From: Capra hircus
Taxonomy: Eukaryota; Chordata; Mammalia; Artiodactyla; Bovidae
NCBI RefSeq assembly: GCF_001704415.2
Contig: NC_030811.1
Location: 60,253,591 to 60,317,590, forward strand
Length of the DNA: 64,000 nt
Direction of reading: 5' to 3'
Every line of letters starts with the position of its first letter. Within the stretch, counting starts at the first letter, position 1. Shown here piece by piece: positions 43,888 to 55,604 of the stretch. A program made the position numbers and the translations under genes. Below the pieces are notes generated by a model that was not told where the DNA came from, did no database searches, and saw nothing but the letters and a program-made list of their open reading frames with translations.

Positions 43888-44314
43888 TGCTATTTTTTCC
43901 AGTAGTCATGTAAGGATGTGAGAGTTGAACCATAAAGAAAGCTGAATGCTGAAGAATGGATGATTTCAAACTGTTGTGCTGGAGAAGACTCTTGAAAGTC
44001 TCTTGGACAGTAAGGAGATCAAACCAGTCAATCCTAAAGGAAATCAACCCTGGATACTCACTGGAAGGACTGATGCTGAAGCTGAAGCTCCAATATTGAT
44101 GCGAAGAGCCAGAGAAGACCCTGATGCTGGGAAAGATTGAGGGCAAAAGAAGAAGCGGGTGGCAGAAGATAAGATAGTTAGATAGCATCACCAACTCATT
44201 GGACGTGGACTTAAGTAAACTCTGGAAGACAGCGAAGGACAGGGAAGCCTGGCATGCTGCAGTCCACAGGGTTGTACACACTGAGACATGACTGAGCAAC
44301 TCAACAACAACACA
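43888..44314 (+). mobile_element. BovB LINE 3' fragment with TSD
   Basis: From ttttttccagtagtcatgt to an (AAC)n tail (actcaacaacaacaca). Flanked by the perfect 10-base duplication ccaatcaaaa at 43878-43887 and 44315-44324. The CpG-prone codon is still CGA (44102-44104), although the preceding region has a deletion. Confidence 0.95.
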
Positions 44315-44464
44315 CCAATCAAAACAGTCTAGGCTAGCCAACTAAGATGAGTAAACACAGCAGCAGAGAAAACTAAAGGAAAACCACTGTGAGGCAACTA
44401 TTGTTTTTGCTCCCGGCTTTTTTCAATAACAGCAGTGGTTTCAATACTATGTGTGCACAGTCTT

Positions 44465-44892
44465 TGACACTCTTCTCTTAAAAAACAAAAGACTCCTAGT
44501 TCTCCTCCCCTTAGAATGGCCTTTTCTAAAACACAGAGTGTTTGTGATTTCCAAGGCTAGATCATAAAAAGATATAGCTGCCACTTGACTATCTCTATCC
44601 CAAAAGTTCACCCTGGGAGAAGACAGCTGTCATGTTAAGAGCACAGGAACCAACCGACCAAGCATGTGAACGAACCACCTTGGAGCCAACCTTCCAGCTC
44701 CCGTCGGGCCTTCAGATGACTTGCAGACCCTGTTAACATGTGTCTATGATCTCAGGCCAGACCCTCAACCAGAACCCCTCAAGATGCTCCTGGATTCCTG
44801 GCCCACAGAAACTATAGAAGAGAGTAAAGACTGTTGGTTTAGCCACTAAGTTTTGGGCTACTTTGTTATACAGGAATAAATAACTAGTATAA
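44465..44892 (+). mobile_element. MaLR-type LTR
   Basis: Sense landmarks: ctccccttagaatggcc, ggctagatcataaaaag, gtcatgttaagagcacagg, cttccagctcccgtcgggc, cttcagatgacttgcagac, ctcctggattcctggcccac, tttagccactaagttttggg, and the end taaataactagtata. Near-complete and collinear with MLT1-type LTRs. Confidence 0.68.
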
Positions 44893-46519
44893 GAATCTTT
44901 TTTTTTTTTAACTGCTTCACAGCATTTAGACTCTAGCCAAACTAAATCACCCTTTTCCCAGCTCTTCCCTTCTCTAAAGTCCCCACTTTTTCCCCTTCCC
45001 CCACCCACAAAGGACTCATCTCCCCAGGAATCTTTCCCTCCTCTTAGCCCCTGAGACTTTTTTCCTGTGCCTCCCTCCACATTTGACCCTCAGTATTAGC
45101 TATTTGTGTGCCTGTCTCATTTCCCTGACCAAGCTGAAAGACCAGGAAGGCTACACTTCTAAGAAAAGTCTCTCAATCAACTTAGACTCAACAGAGTGAC
45201 TTGCACAGAGCAGCCACTTGGTCCCTTTACTAAAGAAAAAAATACCAGTTGGTACAACATGGCAAAAAAGGGCAACCACCAAATGAATTAGGTCATCCGA
45301 AGGTACTTCTCACTTCTCAGAAGAAATCCCCAGGGCCAAAAGCGAGTGTCCATGTGACACGCAAACTTACAGCCCTTAGTTCTCTTTTTCTTGCTGCCTA
45401 AAACCCCAGCCTGCCATTCAGTGAAACATCCTTCAGCATTATTATATACTGTATCGATACATACAAGGTGAAGAAGAAAGGAGATTAATATATTATTAGT
45501 TTAAATTAGAGGTACCCAAGTCACTGGCCATGGTGGACATTTGTTGGCTGCCTCTCAAACATCCATGCTCCCATTCACTCTTCTAAAAAATCAGATGTTT
45601 ATCCTGCCATTCTTATGTGATCACTTTGCTCATTAACTAGAGGAATTTGTCCCTTGCCCAACTCCAAAGTTCAACTCTGGCAGAGAAAGAAAAATGCCCA
45701 GCTCCAAAGTTCAACTCTGGCAGACAGAGAAAAACAAAAAGAAACCAAACCCTAAATGACCTACAGAGTGGCTGAATCAAGCTATTAATTAATTCTACAT
45801 CTTCCTATACCTCTAACCTTTTCATTTACATAAACTTTTATTGTTTAAGCTACTTTGCACAGGGTTTTCTATTACTCACAATCAAAGTCATCCTAACTGC
45901 TAGAGTGGAAAAATCTAATAAAACACAGCATAGGTGAATTATGACAAAATCTTATCTGCCAGAATAAATGATCAGATAATTGTCAGGGACATTCCAAAAA
46001 CATTTAATACTCCTTTTTTTAACCTTCTTGGAGACTGAAATGTACATAGCATACATATAATAAAGAAGGCCTAGAAAATTTTCTGAAATGAAAAAAAAAA
46101 AACTCGTTAAACCAGTTACCTAAGTTGATTTAACTTTTCTATTGTTTATTACATAAAACCAAGCAACACCCTATCTTCTGAAATACATACTTTGGGCCAC
46201 AGTTTTCATTTTGATAACAACTGAGTCAATCTCAAGGATATCTATGTATGAAGCCTGTGAATTTCTTAATTGCACGCTAATGTATCTTGCAACCCAGAGC
46301 CCTACTGGGGTACTTCCCATGTTTCCAGTTACTGACTGTACAAATTAGCATGATATCAACTTGAACAAAACAAATTAAGCAAAGTGAATTAAACCACTGG
46401 CCTGAAATGCATATTACATGGAAATGCTGAGGTCTTCTGATTCACCAAAAAGTTCTAGACTGCATCTGTAGTTCTCTCCTCAACTGCAAAGATTTGCTTG
46501 TATCTGCAGTATCAAGGGT
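44893..46519. other. 1.6 kb of unique DNA
   Basis: Contains the 40-base tandem duplication at 45656-45735. The stretch 45525-45640 may be a further old LTR piece, which I cannot assign. Confidence 0.45.
45656..45735. repeat. Tandem duplication, 40-base period
   Basis: gcccaactccaaagttcaac at 45656 recurs as gcccagctccaaagttcaac at 45696, both followed by tctggcaga and an A-rich linker. Two copies with very few differences, so fairly recent. Confidence 0.94.
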
Positions 46520-46775
46520 ATATGGTGAAGGAGCAAGGGATCCTAAGCCAGAATACCTATGTTCAAACCCTGACTTCATCACTTACAAAAATGTAGCCTT
46601 GGCAAGTTTGCTTCTCCAGGGCTCAGATCCCCACTACAAAATGTGAATTCTAACAGACATTACTCAAAAATCTAGTAAAGACATAAAAATTAAATAATAA
46701 TAACCTAAAGCAGCACTGCCTGGCATAAAATAAGTGTGCAATAATGTTCACTGCTGAAGTTATAGTAATTAATAC
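46520..46775 (+). repeat. MIR SINE, nearly complete
   Basis: gttcaaaccctgacttcatc (B-box side), cttggcaagtttgcttctcc, gatccccactacaaaatg and cactgcctggcataaaataag occur in MIR order. Confidence 0.72.
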
Positions 46776-47964
46776 TGAAAAGGAATAATTAATATGCAAA
46801 AAGGTTTATCTTCCTAAAGATACATCAGAACTTCAAGGAAAAAGTAACATGAATTAGAGTAATAATAACTCTCAATATGAAGTAAAAGGATCTCACTGAA
46901 AGTTGAATGTTAATCCTTAATTATTCACTTTGAGAAGAAAAGAGAAGGGAGTACATTAAAAATAAACAGCACCTCAACAATTCATAAACCAGATAGCAAC
47001 AGCACATCTTCAACACATCCTAGAACAAAATTCCCAGAACAGCAACAGACCCACATGAAATTAAGTTCAAAGTATGTTCCATAATGAAACTACCACCTTT
47101 CTAATAACCAGCATTTCAGCTGATCAGCACCACTAAATGAGCATGCAAATTCAAGCCTGTATTTTCAGACTTGCAACTGACTTGTACCAGAAATAAGTGA
47201 ACTAACTATAGATAATTCCTTTATTGGACTTCAATCTAAAGCTAAGCTTTATTTAGGGCTTCAACGTGTAGAATCTATTTCCTAAATCAGATGTGCTGCC
47301 AACTATAAAACTGACGACACCAACCTCACAAAGATGAATCAGGGAGAAAAATAGCAATTTGACTTGCAGTCAACTCTTCGGTGGTACCCTGCTGAACAAT
47401 ATAATAGATATATGTGTCCTCCAAAGGTAGGGACGGTGGTTTAGAATCTTGAGAATCCCGTTTCTATTGAATAATTGAGTCAGCAGAATGTGGTTCAAGT
47501 TTCACCCCAGGACTATGTTACTTGTAAACCTCATGTTACCCCAAGAATGACCCGAGGCCACCTTGCACAGGGCCCAGCCAGGCGTGCCGCAGCACTCACA
47601 CAGACCACACTGCACCCCAGAGCTGAGTGGACACAAGCCAGGTGTCTTACAGGACCACCCTGAAAGGACAGACACATTTGCTCAGTCCAGCTAATGGCCT
47701 AGAGTTTCTTGAACTTGCCCAACAAGGTTATTTTGCATTCCCTTTAAAGAGCAGCAGAGGAGACTTCCATCAAGCAAATACTTGAGCAGAAGTAGAGGTG
47801 ACAACTGCCCTGGAATCAAAATTGGTCTGCAGATGAGTCCTGTGGGCCACAGCATCGGAAGAGTTAACTTATGATTTCCCATAGTGTTAATCGGTGTGGG
47901 GCTCATTCACTTCCTCAATTTCTCCATGAGCTAGCTTGTGAAATCCTGGACTGGAAATGACTGG
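46776..47964. other. No recognised feature
   Basis: About 1.2 kb of unique DNA. A GC-richer stretch at 47540-47670 has a 62-codon frame without family signature. Confidence 0.45.
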
Positions 47965-48660
47965 CCATAAAAGCTCACCCCTACTGAGCACCTTCTATAA
48001 GCCAGATACTATCCAACTAGCCTTTTCTCATGTAATTCTCACAGCAACCCTCTAAGAAAGGCTATTATTATCTCCACTTTACAGCCACCAAAACTGAGAC
48101 CCAAAGCAGTCTGGCTGGTGGTCACACCCCTTAAGTGGGCATCCAGGACTGGATCATAGAAGGTAGTTATGGGTTGAATTGTGTCTCCCCAAAAGCTATA
48201 TTCCTAAGCTTCCATATTCACAAATGTGGCCTGACTTGGAAACAGGGTCTTTGCAGATACAATCAAAGTTAAGATGTGATCCTTAGGGTGAACTCTAATC
48301 CAATATGACTGGCATCCTTTCAAGAAGAAGAAAACGTCATGCCAAGACACACACACACACAAAGAAGACAGCCACGGGGAGATGGAGGTAGAGACTGGAG
48401 TCACACTGCACAAGCCAAGAAATGCCTGGAGCTACTCAAAGCTGGAAAAGCCAAGGAAGGAGCCTCCCCTAAGACTGGGTCCCAGGGAGCAAGACCCCTG
48501 ACTTCTTGATTTTGCACTCTTAGCATCCAGAACTGTGAGAGAACAAATGTCTGCTGTTTTAAGTCACCCAGTTGCAATTTGTTAGGGCCCGGCCCAGGAA
48601 TTGAACCCAGAAGTCTGGACTCTCACTGACTACTCTTTCCCCGCCCACACTTCCACTTAA
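47965..48660 (+). repeat. MIR SINE split by an LTR
   Basis: Left piece 47965-48160 (ctactgagcaccttctataa, tcatgtaattctcacagc, tattattatctccacttt). Right piece 48591-48660 (caggaattgaacccagaag, tctggactctcac). The gap is an MLT1-like LTR. Confidence 0.6.
48161..48590 (+). mobile_element. MaLR-type (MLT1-like) LTR inside a MIR
   Basis: Near-complete: gggttgaattgtgtctcccc, ggaaacagggtctttgcag, ctaatccaatatgactgg, cacggggagatggaggtag, catccagaactgtgagag, tgctgttttaagtcaccc. Landmarks occur in order. No internal viral sequence. Confidence 0.7.
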
Positions 48661-49704
48661 CCTGACCTGTCTGTTAAAGAAGAGACACGAAAACTGCCAT
48701 TCCACGATACTTTCCCAGATTTGAGGCTATTACAGATAGCAAGTGCAACATCTTTTGAACTGTCTTGAATAGTATGTTTACTCAAAATTGAAATAGGAGT
48801 ATCCTACCCCACTCCCCAACTTCCAGCCCATCCAGCAGCCTGCAGTTCTACTGTCTTATAATGGGTTAACAATTTAAAAACAGGTTGTCTTTTCAAAGCA
48901 CAGTATCTGGTGACCTGGCCCAGATCACTGCAATGAGGTATGATTGGAATCTCTCCCATGGGAGATTCCATAACCTGGAAGTGGATCTGCCCAGACCCCA
49001 GGGGTGAGCAAGGCTGAGAGCAAGGACAGAGGCAGCTGAGGTAGCTGGGAGTGCAAGGCCCCAGTGGAACTCGGTACCTGCTGAATATCAAGGCCAAGGA
49101 TGCCTTAGAGTCAGCTCAAGTAGCCGCATCAGCTGCTGCAGGTCAGACTGGGGACAAGAAACATAAAGCAAAGAGGGCCAGTATGGAGAGGTATGAGAGG
49201 GCCAGTTAAAGATACACAGGATTCCCAGGTACAGGCAGGTGGTCAGAATCAGGGAAGTTTTCACCCGACAGGGTGAAGTCAGTCACCAACACGGTGCAAG
49301 ACTTCAGCTTCCGCAGTTGGAAGGCCAGAGAGGCAGGAAGGCGAGACTGGTATGAGTCCAGGGCCCAGCTCTCATTAGGTTCTCCCAGCAAGGATTCGGG
49401 CACTTGGAACAAAGCAGAAGCCAGGTACAAAACACCAGTCAGCCAGGAGAGAGAGACGAGCAGCCAGGGTGACCTGATCAGGACGTGTTGGTCCCTGGTC
49501 CTAGAGACCCCTTCAGCAGTCCACCCACCAGCTTCAAAGGCTGGGCCTGCAAGGGAGGGAACGGTGGGGAACACGGAGCAGAAAGCAGGCAGGCTCTGAT
49601 CGAAAGTGAACTTGTCACCTCCTAGAAATGCAGAAAGTGTTTTTGGGGAGAATGAGGCTAAGGTTCAAGCTCTACTCTAAAACTTTCCATGAAGAAATAA
49701 TCCA
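48661..49704. other. No recognised feature
   Basis: About 1 kb of unique DNA. Overlapping frames at 49206-49599 on both strands have no recognised domain. An imperfect palindrome centred on ccatggg lies at 48949-48972. Confidence 0.5.
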
Positions 49705-49975
49705 GGCTTCCCTGGTGGTCCACCGATTAAGAATTTGCCTTGCAATGCAGGGAACATAGGTTTGATCCCTGGTCCCGAAAGACTCCCACATGCCATGAAA
49801 CAGCTAGGCCCCTATGTCACAACTGCTGAAGCCTGCATGCCCTAGAGCTCATGTTCCGCAACAAGATAAGCCACCGCAATGAGAAGCCTGAGCAACACAG
49901 CGAAGAGTAGCCCCTGCTTGCTGCAACTAGAGAAAGACCGCGCACAGCAACGAAGACCCAGCGCAAACACAAATT

Positions 49976-50699
49976 CGGTTCAGTTCAGTTCAGTCACTGA
50001 GTCGTGTCCAACTCTCTGCAATCCCATGGACTGGAGCACGCCAGGCCTCCCTGTCCATCACCAACTCCCGGAGTTTACTCAAACTTCTGTCCATTGAGTC
50101 GGTGATGCCATCCAACCATCTCATCTTCTGTCGTCCCCTTCTCCTCCTGCCTTCAATTTTTCTCAGCATCAGGGTCTTTTCCAATGAGTCAGTTCTTTGC
50201 ATCAGGTGGCCAAAGTATTGGAGTTTCAGCTTCAGCATCAGTCCTTCCAATGAATATTCAGGACTGATTTCCTTTAGGATGGACTGGATCTCCTTCCAGC
50301 TCAAGGGACTCTCAAGAGTCTTCTCCAACACCACAGTTCAAAAGCATCAATTCTTCAGCGCTCAGCTTTCTTTATAGCCCAACTTTCACATCTATACATG
50401 ACTACTGGAAAAACTATAGCTTTGACTAGACAGACCTTTGTTGGCAAAGTAATGTCTCTGCTTTTTAATATGCTGTCTAGATTGGTCATAACTTTCTTCC
50501 AAGGAGCAAGTGTCTTTTAATTTCATGGCTGCAGTCACCATTTGCAGTGATTTTGGAGCCCTCCAAAATAAAGTCTGTCTCTGTTTCCATTGTTTCCCCA
50601 TATATTTGCCATAAAGTGATGGGACCAGATGCCATGATGTTAGTTTTATGAATGTTGAGTTTTAAACTAACTTTTTCACTCTCCTTTTTCACTTTCATC
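49976..50699 (-). mobile_element. BovB LINE, sense 3' part of a twin-primed copy
   Basis: Reverse-strand BovB from its 3' end (cggttcagttcagttcag on the plus strand) back to the block starting gatgaaagtga (50689-50699 reversed). The GRRRRGRQKMRWLDGITDS segment is readable on the minus strand. CAA occupies the CpG-prone codon (minus strand, 50197-50199). Left TSD acacaaatt at 49967-49975. Confidence 0.95.
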
Positions 50700-51837
50700 C
50701 AGAGCTGTGAATAGAAGAGAAGCAAAGACAAATGAGAAAAGGAAAGATATACCCAATTGAATGCAAGGAGAGATAAGAATGCCTTCTTCAGTGATCAATG
50801 CAAATAAATAGAGGAAAACAATAGAATGGGAAAGACTAGAGATCTCTTCAAGAAAATTAGAGATACCAAGGGAACATTTCATGCAAAGATGAGCAAAACA
50901 AAGGACAGAAATGGTATGGACTTAACAGACACAGAAGATATTAAGAAGAGGTGGCAAGAATACACAGAAGAACTATACAAAAAAGATCTTCACGACCGAG
51001 ATAATCAGAATGGTGTGATCACTCACCTAGAGCCAGACATCCTGGAATGCAAAGTCAAGTGGGCCTTAGGAAGCATCACTAGGAACAAAGCTAGTAGAGG
51101 TTATGGAATTCCAGTTGAGCTATTTCAAATCCTAAAAGATGATGCTGTAAAAGTGCTGCACTCAACATGCCAGCAAATTTGGAAAACTCAGCAGTGGTTA
51201 CAGGACTGGAAAAGGTCAGTTTTCATTCCAATCTCAAAGAAAGGCAATGTCAAAGAATGCTCAAACTACCACATAATTGCACTTATCTCACAAGCTAGTA
51301 AAGTAATGCTCAAAATTCTCCAAGCCAGGCTTCAACAGTACATGAACTGTGAATTTCCCGATGTTCAAGCTGGATTTAGAAAAGGCAGAGGAACCAGAGA
51401 TCAAATTGCCAACATCTGATAGATCATAGAAAAGGCAAGAGAGTTCCCAAAAAACATCTACTTCTGCTTTATTGATTATGACAAAGCTTGTGACTGTGTG
51501 GACCACAACAAACTCTGGAAAATTCATAAAGAGATGGGAATACCAGATCACCTTACCTGCCTCCTGAGAAATCTGTATGCAGGTCAAGAAGCAACAGTTA
51601 GAACTGGACATGGAACAACTGAATGGTTCCAAATCGGGAAAGAAGTTATGTCGAGGCTGTATATTGTCACCCTGCTTATTTAACTTATATGCAGAGTACA
51701 TCATGAGACAGCTGGACTGGATAAAGCACAAGCTGGAATCAAGATAGTCAGGAGAAATATCAATAACCTCAAATATGCAGATGACACCACTCTTATGGCA
51801 GAAAGTAAAGAAGAACTAAAGAGCCTCTTGATAAAAG
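50700..51837 (+). mobile_element. BovB LINE, inverted 5' part of the same copy
   Basis: Opposite orientation to 49976-50699 and directly upstream of it in element order. It starts at gagctgtgaatagaagag and ends gcctcttgataaaag, overlapping the start of the other part by about 8 bases (gat[ga]aaag). Right TSD acaaaaatt at 51838-51846. The layout is that of a twin-primed 5' inversion. Confidence 0.94.
50826..51830 (+). pseudogene. BovB reverse-transcriptase relic
   Basis: 197-codon frame 50826-51419 with TRDLFKKIRDTKGTFHAK, EYTEELYKKDLHD, SNYHIIALISQASKVMLK and QAGFRKGRGTRDQIANI, ended by TGA where the homologous sequence has CGC. Further on: FIDYDKACDCVDHNKL (51465-51512; motif A with a Phe-to-Cys change) and the YADD box (51774-51785), in another frame. 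Frames are broken by stops and indels, so it cannot be active. Confidence 0.92.
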
Positions 51838-51880
51838 ACAAAAATTAAAATAAATTAATTAACTTTTTAAAAAATAATTC

Positions 51881-52624
51881 AAACTGATAACTGTTAAAAT
51901 ACTTGTGACTGAAATTTTAAATAGAAAACTACATAAATTGAGAAGACAGTAGTCTTTGTTCCTTTTTTCCAGTGCTTGGCAAACAGCAAAAGTAATTAAA
52001 AGGACATGAGGCAGGGATGGAGATTTCTGTGATGATGCTATCTGGAAATTTCACCCAATTGAAAGTTTTTCGTGGTTGGATGGGTTTGTTTTGTTTGATC
52101 TTTTTTCCACTAAAGACATGTTTTTTCCTTTGTTGTTCTGTAAAGAGTTATGGTGAAAATTACGTGTGATAGTTCTTTGGAAACAATAAAATTTTAGGAT
52201 AATTGAAGACTGCAATACTGCCATTTATAAGGCAGGATCAGCAATATCATTATTTAAATAAATACATACAATCTGCCAGGTGCAGAAACTATAGCTGAGC
52301 GTAAAGTTTGGTCCTTTGTCTATCACCCAGTGATGACCAATACTAAGGTTTTCTCAATTCCAGCACTTTTTTATTTGCTCATTATTTACAGAATTCAGGT
52401 CATACTGTTTCATATCATTCTATTTTCACTTATATGAGCATTTACTTGCACAAAAAAATTTATGATCATTTCTAATTACTGTAATCGTCCTTTGTATGGA
52501 GCCATAATTCAAGCATTTACCTGTCATTGGACAATTAGAAAGCTTTCATTTTTACACATATGACAAGGCAGATTGAACGTCTCCAAACATAAATCTTTGC
52601 CTAGTGTGATAATAATTTTAAAAA
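51881..52624. other. No recognised feature
   Basis: AT-rich DNA. 52500-52620 faintly resembles an old L1-type sequence, not assigned. Confidence 0.4.
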
Positions 52625-52865
52625 GACAGTATGGATTAAGCTTTTATTAAGTTCTAGGTACTAGGCTCAGTGCTTTCAATGCATTAGCCCAACGAATCTG
52701 GATACCAGCTCTGAGTTATGTGCTCTGCTATGTCAGTTGCATCAATCTGTGGTGAGGGGAGGCAGACATTTCAGTTTGGACAAGCTAAAGAATTTGGAGC
52801 AAACAGTGGCTGGGATTCAAACAGCCTGGATCTCTGTCTAGACCCATACCCTTAGCCCCTTGCAG
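52625..52865 (+). repeat. MIR SINE
   Basis: aagctttttattaag-like start, then ctaggtactaggctcagtgc, atgcattagcccaacgaatc, gctgggattcaaacagcctg and ctgtctagacccataccctt, in MIR order. Confidence 0.62.
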
Positions 52866-55604
52866 GCACACAAAAGCAAAGGCCACTGAGTTATAGCAGG
52901 AGACAAGTCACAGGCTCTCCGCACGAATAGCTGAGAAGCTCCCCAGAAAGACTGGAGCAATTCTCACCCTGCAGGGCAGCATGAGATAACTGGCCTGCCA
53001 CCCCCTCACCAGCACTAAAGGCTCCTTGGGGGCCCCAGGCAAGTTGGGGAAAAACACATTTTATATGCAGACATCTAAGAGAGTAACAGAAGCTAGCACA
53101 GAGCCTCTCATCCTCTTTCTACTGCGTCCTTTCCATCCTCTTTCTATTAATAAATAAATAGATGTTCGCTTGTGCACCTAATTTTGTGTAAATTTCCAAC
53201 ATGATCCCCAAACTTGCGTAAATTCCAGGCCTCACAAAATTTGAATCCACAACTGTCTAGGAAGAACATTAAGAGTTGTGGTAGAGATGATGCTGTATGT
53301 TCAATCACATCAATTGCATTTTCCACAGGCATATGGCAAAAATGTATTTCCCAGCCTCCTCTGCATTTGGCCACATCTGTGCTGAGTCTTGCTTGGCTAA
53401 AGGAAGCCAGAAGATGGGGAGTATGTTGGGTAGATATTGATGCCTAGGCTGACCTCATTGGACTTTAGGGTGATCAAAAATTATATTCTTATTGTGGTGC
53501 TATTGATAGTTGGGGGTCATTGTAATGGCATTCAGGGTTAACCAAGGGAACAAAGCAAAAGGCTGCAAAGACTTTGCCACACCTTTGATGGCTCTCCTTG
53601 CATGCCTATGTCACAATTATCTTGCTAACTTGGCATCTTTCCCTCTTATTTCTAAGCAAGCAAGTAAAGCAGATTTGCCCCAAGAACGCACACTTGTATC
53701 TGACAGCCTTAGATTTCACTGCTAGGAACTCCTCTGCCACGTGGTATGCAAAAGCAAAGCCCAGAGCCATAAGCCACGTCTTCCTTTTAAAAACACACTC
53801 TGTGCAGCAGAGGCTCAACTCTTAACGAGGAGACAGAGTGAGTGGCAGTTACACATTTTCCACCAAACACTTTGGAATCCTGAGTTTTCTGCAAAGGAGC
53901 ACAGATGTTCATATCTGCGACAACAGCCAGAAGCTTCTTGCCAACACATCAGCCCATTTCAAGAGAAAAACAGACACAAATACCAAATATATGCCAAGTT
54001 CTCTCTAAACAGCAATTTTCCCCTATTTCCTTATTTTAGCCAACTTGACTCTTTCTACCTTGCCCACCACATAGTTTCTGATTTCTTGGTGCATGTTTAT
54101 TTTGTGAATATCAGCCAAGAGGGTTCAAGATGGCTTGTATCCTTCAGAAATCTACCCTCTTCTATATCCAGCAACTTCCGCAAGCACCTTATCAAGATAA
54201 ATGCTGCAGTCCCTCTGGGTCACAGTGCTGTTTCCCCAGAAGTCAAAAATCTTTCCCTAGGAGAACAGTCCTCCAGATTTCAAAGCTGAGCAAAAAAGGC
54301 TGGAAACTCTCTACTATAATCACAACATCTAAACTTCAGGTCGTCCTGAAATTATCATCTCAATTTAACCCCAGCTTCTTCGGGGTTGACTATGCAGCAC
54401 ATGGATGAAGCTGCAAAGGGAAAGGATGGAAAATGAAAGGTTTTATCAAAATAAGAAGGTGCAATGGATTTTTTCTGAATGCTCTTTCTGCCGGCAAAGA
54501 GAAAAGAGCTATGCCTCATAAACAGCAGAAGAAGAGGACGTGCGAGAAGGGTTAACCACTTTCATTGGTCAAAATTAGCCCTTACTCTTGAGGCTTACAA
54601 ATGCACTGGGATTTAAACTCAAGGAGCTAAAGCCACAAAGGATGGCCAGTGGTGTTTCTGCCCTGTGTAGGGCCAGGGAGCCAACCTATGCTCCCAAAAC
54701 ACAGACAAGAGGTACCTCTGTCCCCATACACAAGTCGACCTTTAAAGATTACAGCTCATAAATCCAATTGCTTTGTGCAACTGAGATATTTGTGGCCTAG
54801 TCTGACTGGTTAGCTCTGATGGTTAGACCATCTGGCTAATAACATTACAGTCAGTCCCAGCATAAGAAAATTAGCTTTCTTCTGTTTCAACACCACAGAT
54901 TCATCTCTTTCCCAACTTGAAACAATTTTACAAAGCCAGCAAATAAAATGTATTGATTACCAATTATATACATAGCATCCAGAGAAATAAATTCAATAAA
55001 AGGAGGAATTTGCATTATTTATCAGTCTTTTTCAGCCCTGAAAGTCTTCTTTCTGTGAGTTTAGACAAAGAATTTACATCTCTCTGGCCAAGAGGCTGAA
55101 TGTTATTGGCTTAATTCATCAGACTTCCCCCCATCCAAATCTGTGCTTCCTTTTGGCCTAAGGGACGTGGTACAAGTCCCAACACATCAACAGCATTAGA
55201 AGAGAGAAGCTCATGTGGTTTTCCTGCCTCTTTCAGACGATTCAGCTGTTGGCAGGAATATACACTTTCAGGGAATTTTGTTTAGTCATGAAGCAATTGG
55301 CTTTCATAATTTTAAATGTTTTGGTGGATTTTTAACTGCTTAAACAGGTGTACAAATAGTCAGATGAAGCAGGCAACACCTGCCTTGCTATTTAGGAAAA
55401 GGGTTTTAGAATTAGTTAACTGATTGTAAGAACTCCAAAATGTGTTTCAGTAATGATGCACTAGAAGATTTCTTTGGAAATAAACAAAATCAGACAAGCA
55501 TTATGCCACACTCAGTTAAATCACAGGGTTCACAGCACCTCAGCAGGGCATTTCACAGCTCCCTTCCAGGTGTGGTGGGCATCACTTAGATACTTTCCTA
55601 TTTA
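52866..55604. other. 2.7 kb of unique DNA
   Basis: No BovB, Bov-tA, BOV-A2 or CHR element. 53330-53425 may be a MaLR LTR piece (atttcccagcctcctctgc). A 182-codon frame at 53741-54289 is unrecognised. 54950-55500 is AT-rich with a pair of E-boxes. Confidence 0.5.

Larger units (their letters stand above)
49705..51880 (+). mobile_element. CHR-type SINE split by a BovB insertion
   Basis: tRNA-Glu head ggcttccctggtggtccac, then ggtttgatccctggtcccg, ccgcaatgagaagcctgag and agcaacgaagacccagcg up to about 49966. The A-rich tail resumes at about 51838 (acaaaaattaaaataaatt). The BovB interrupts the tail. Confidence 0.85.

Noticed and set aside
50826..51419. 197-codon frame as a host gene
   Set aside because: BovB RT sequence; the rest of the element continues out of frame.
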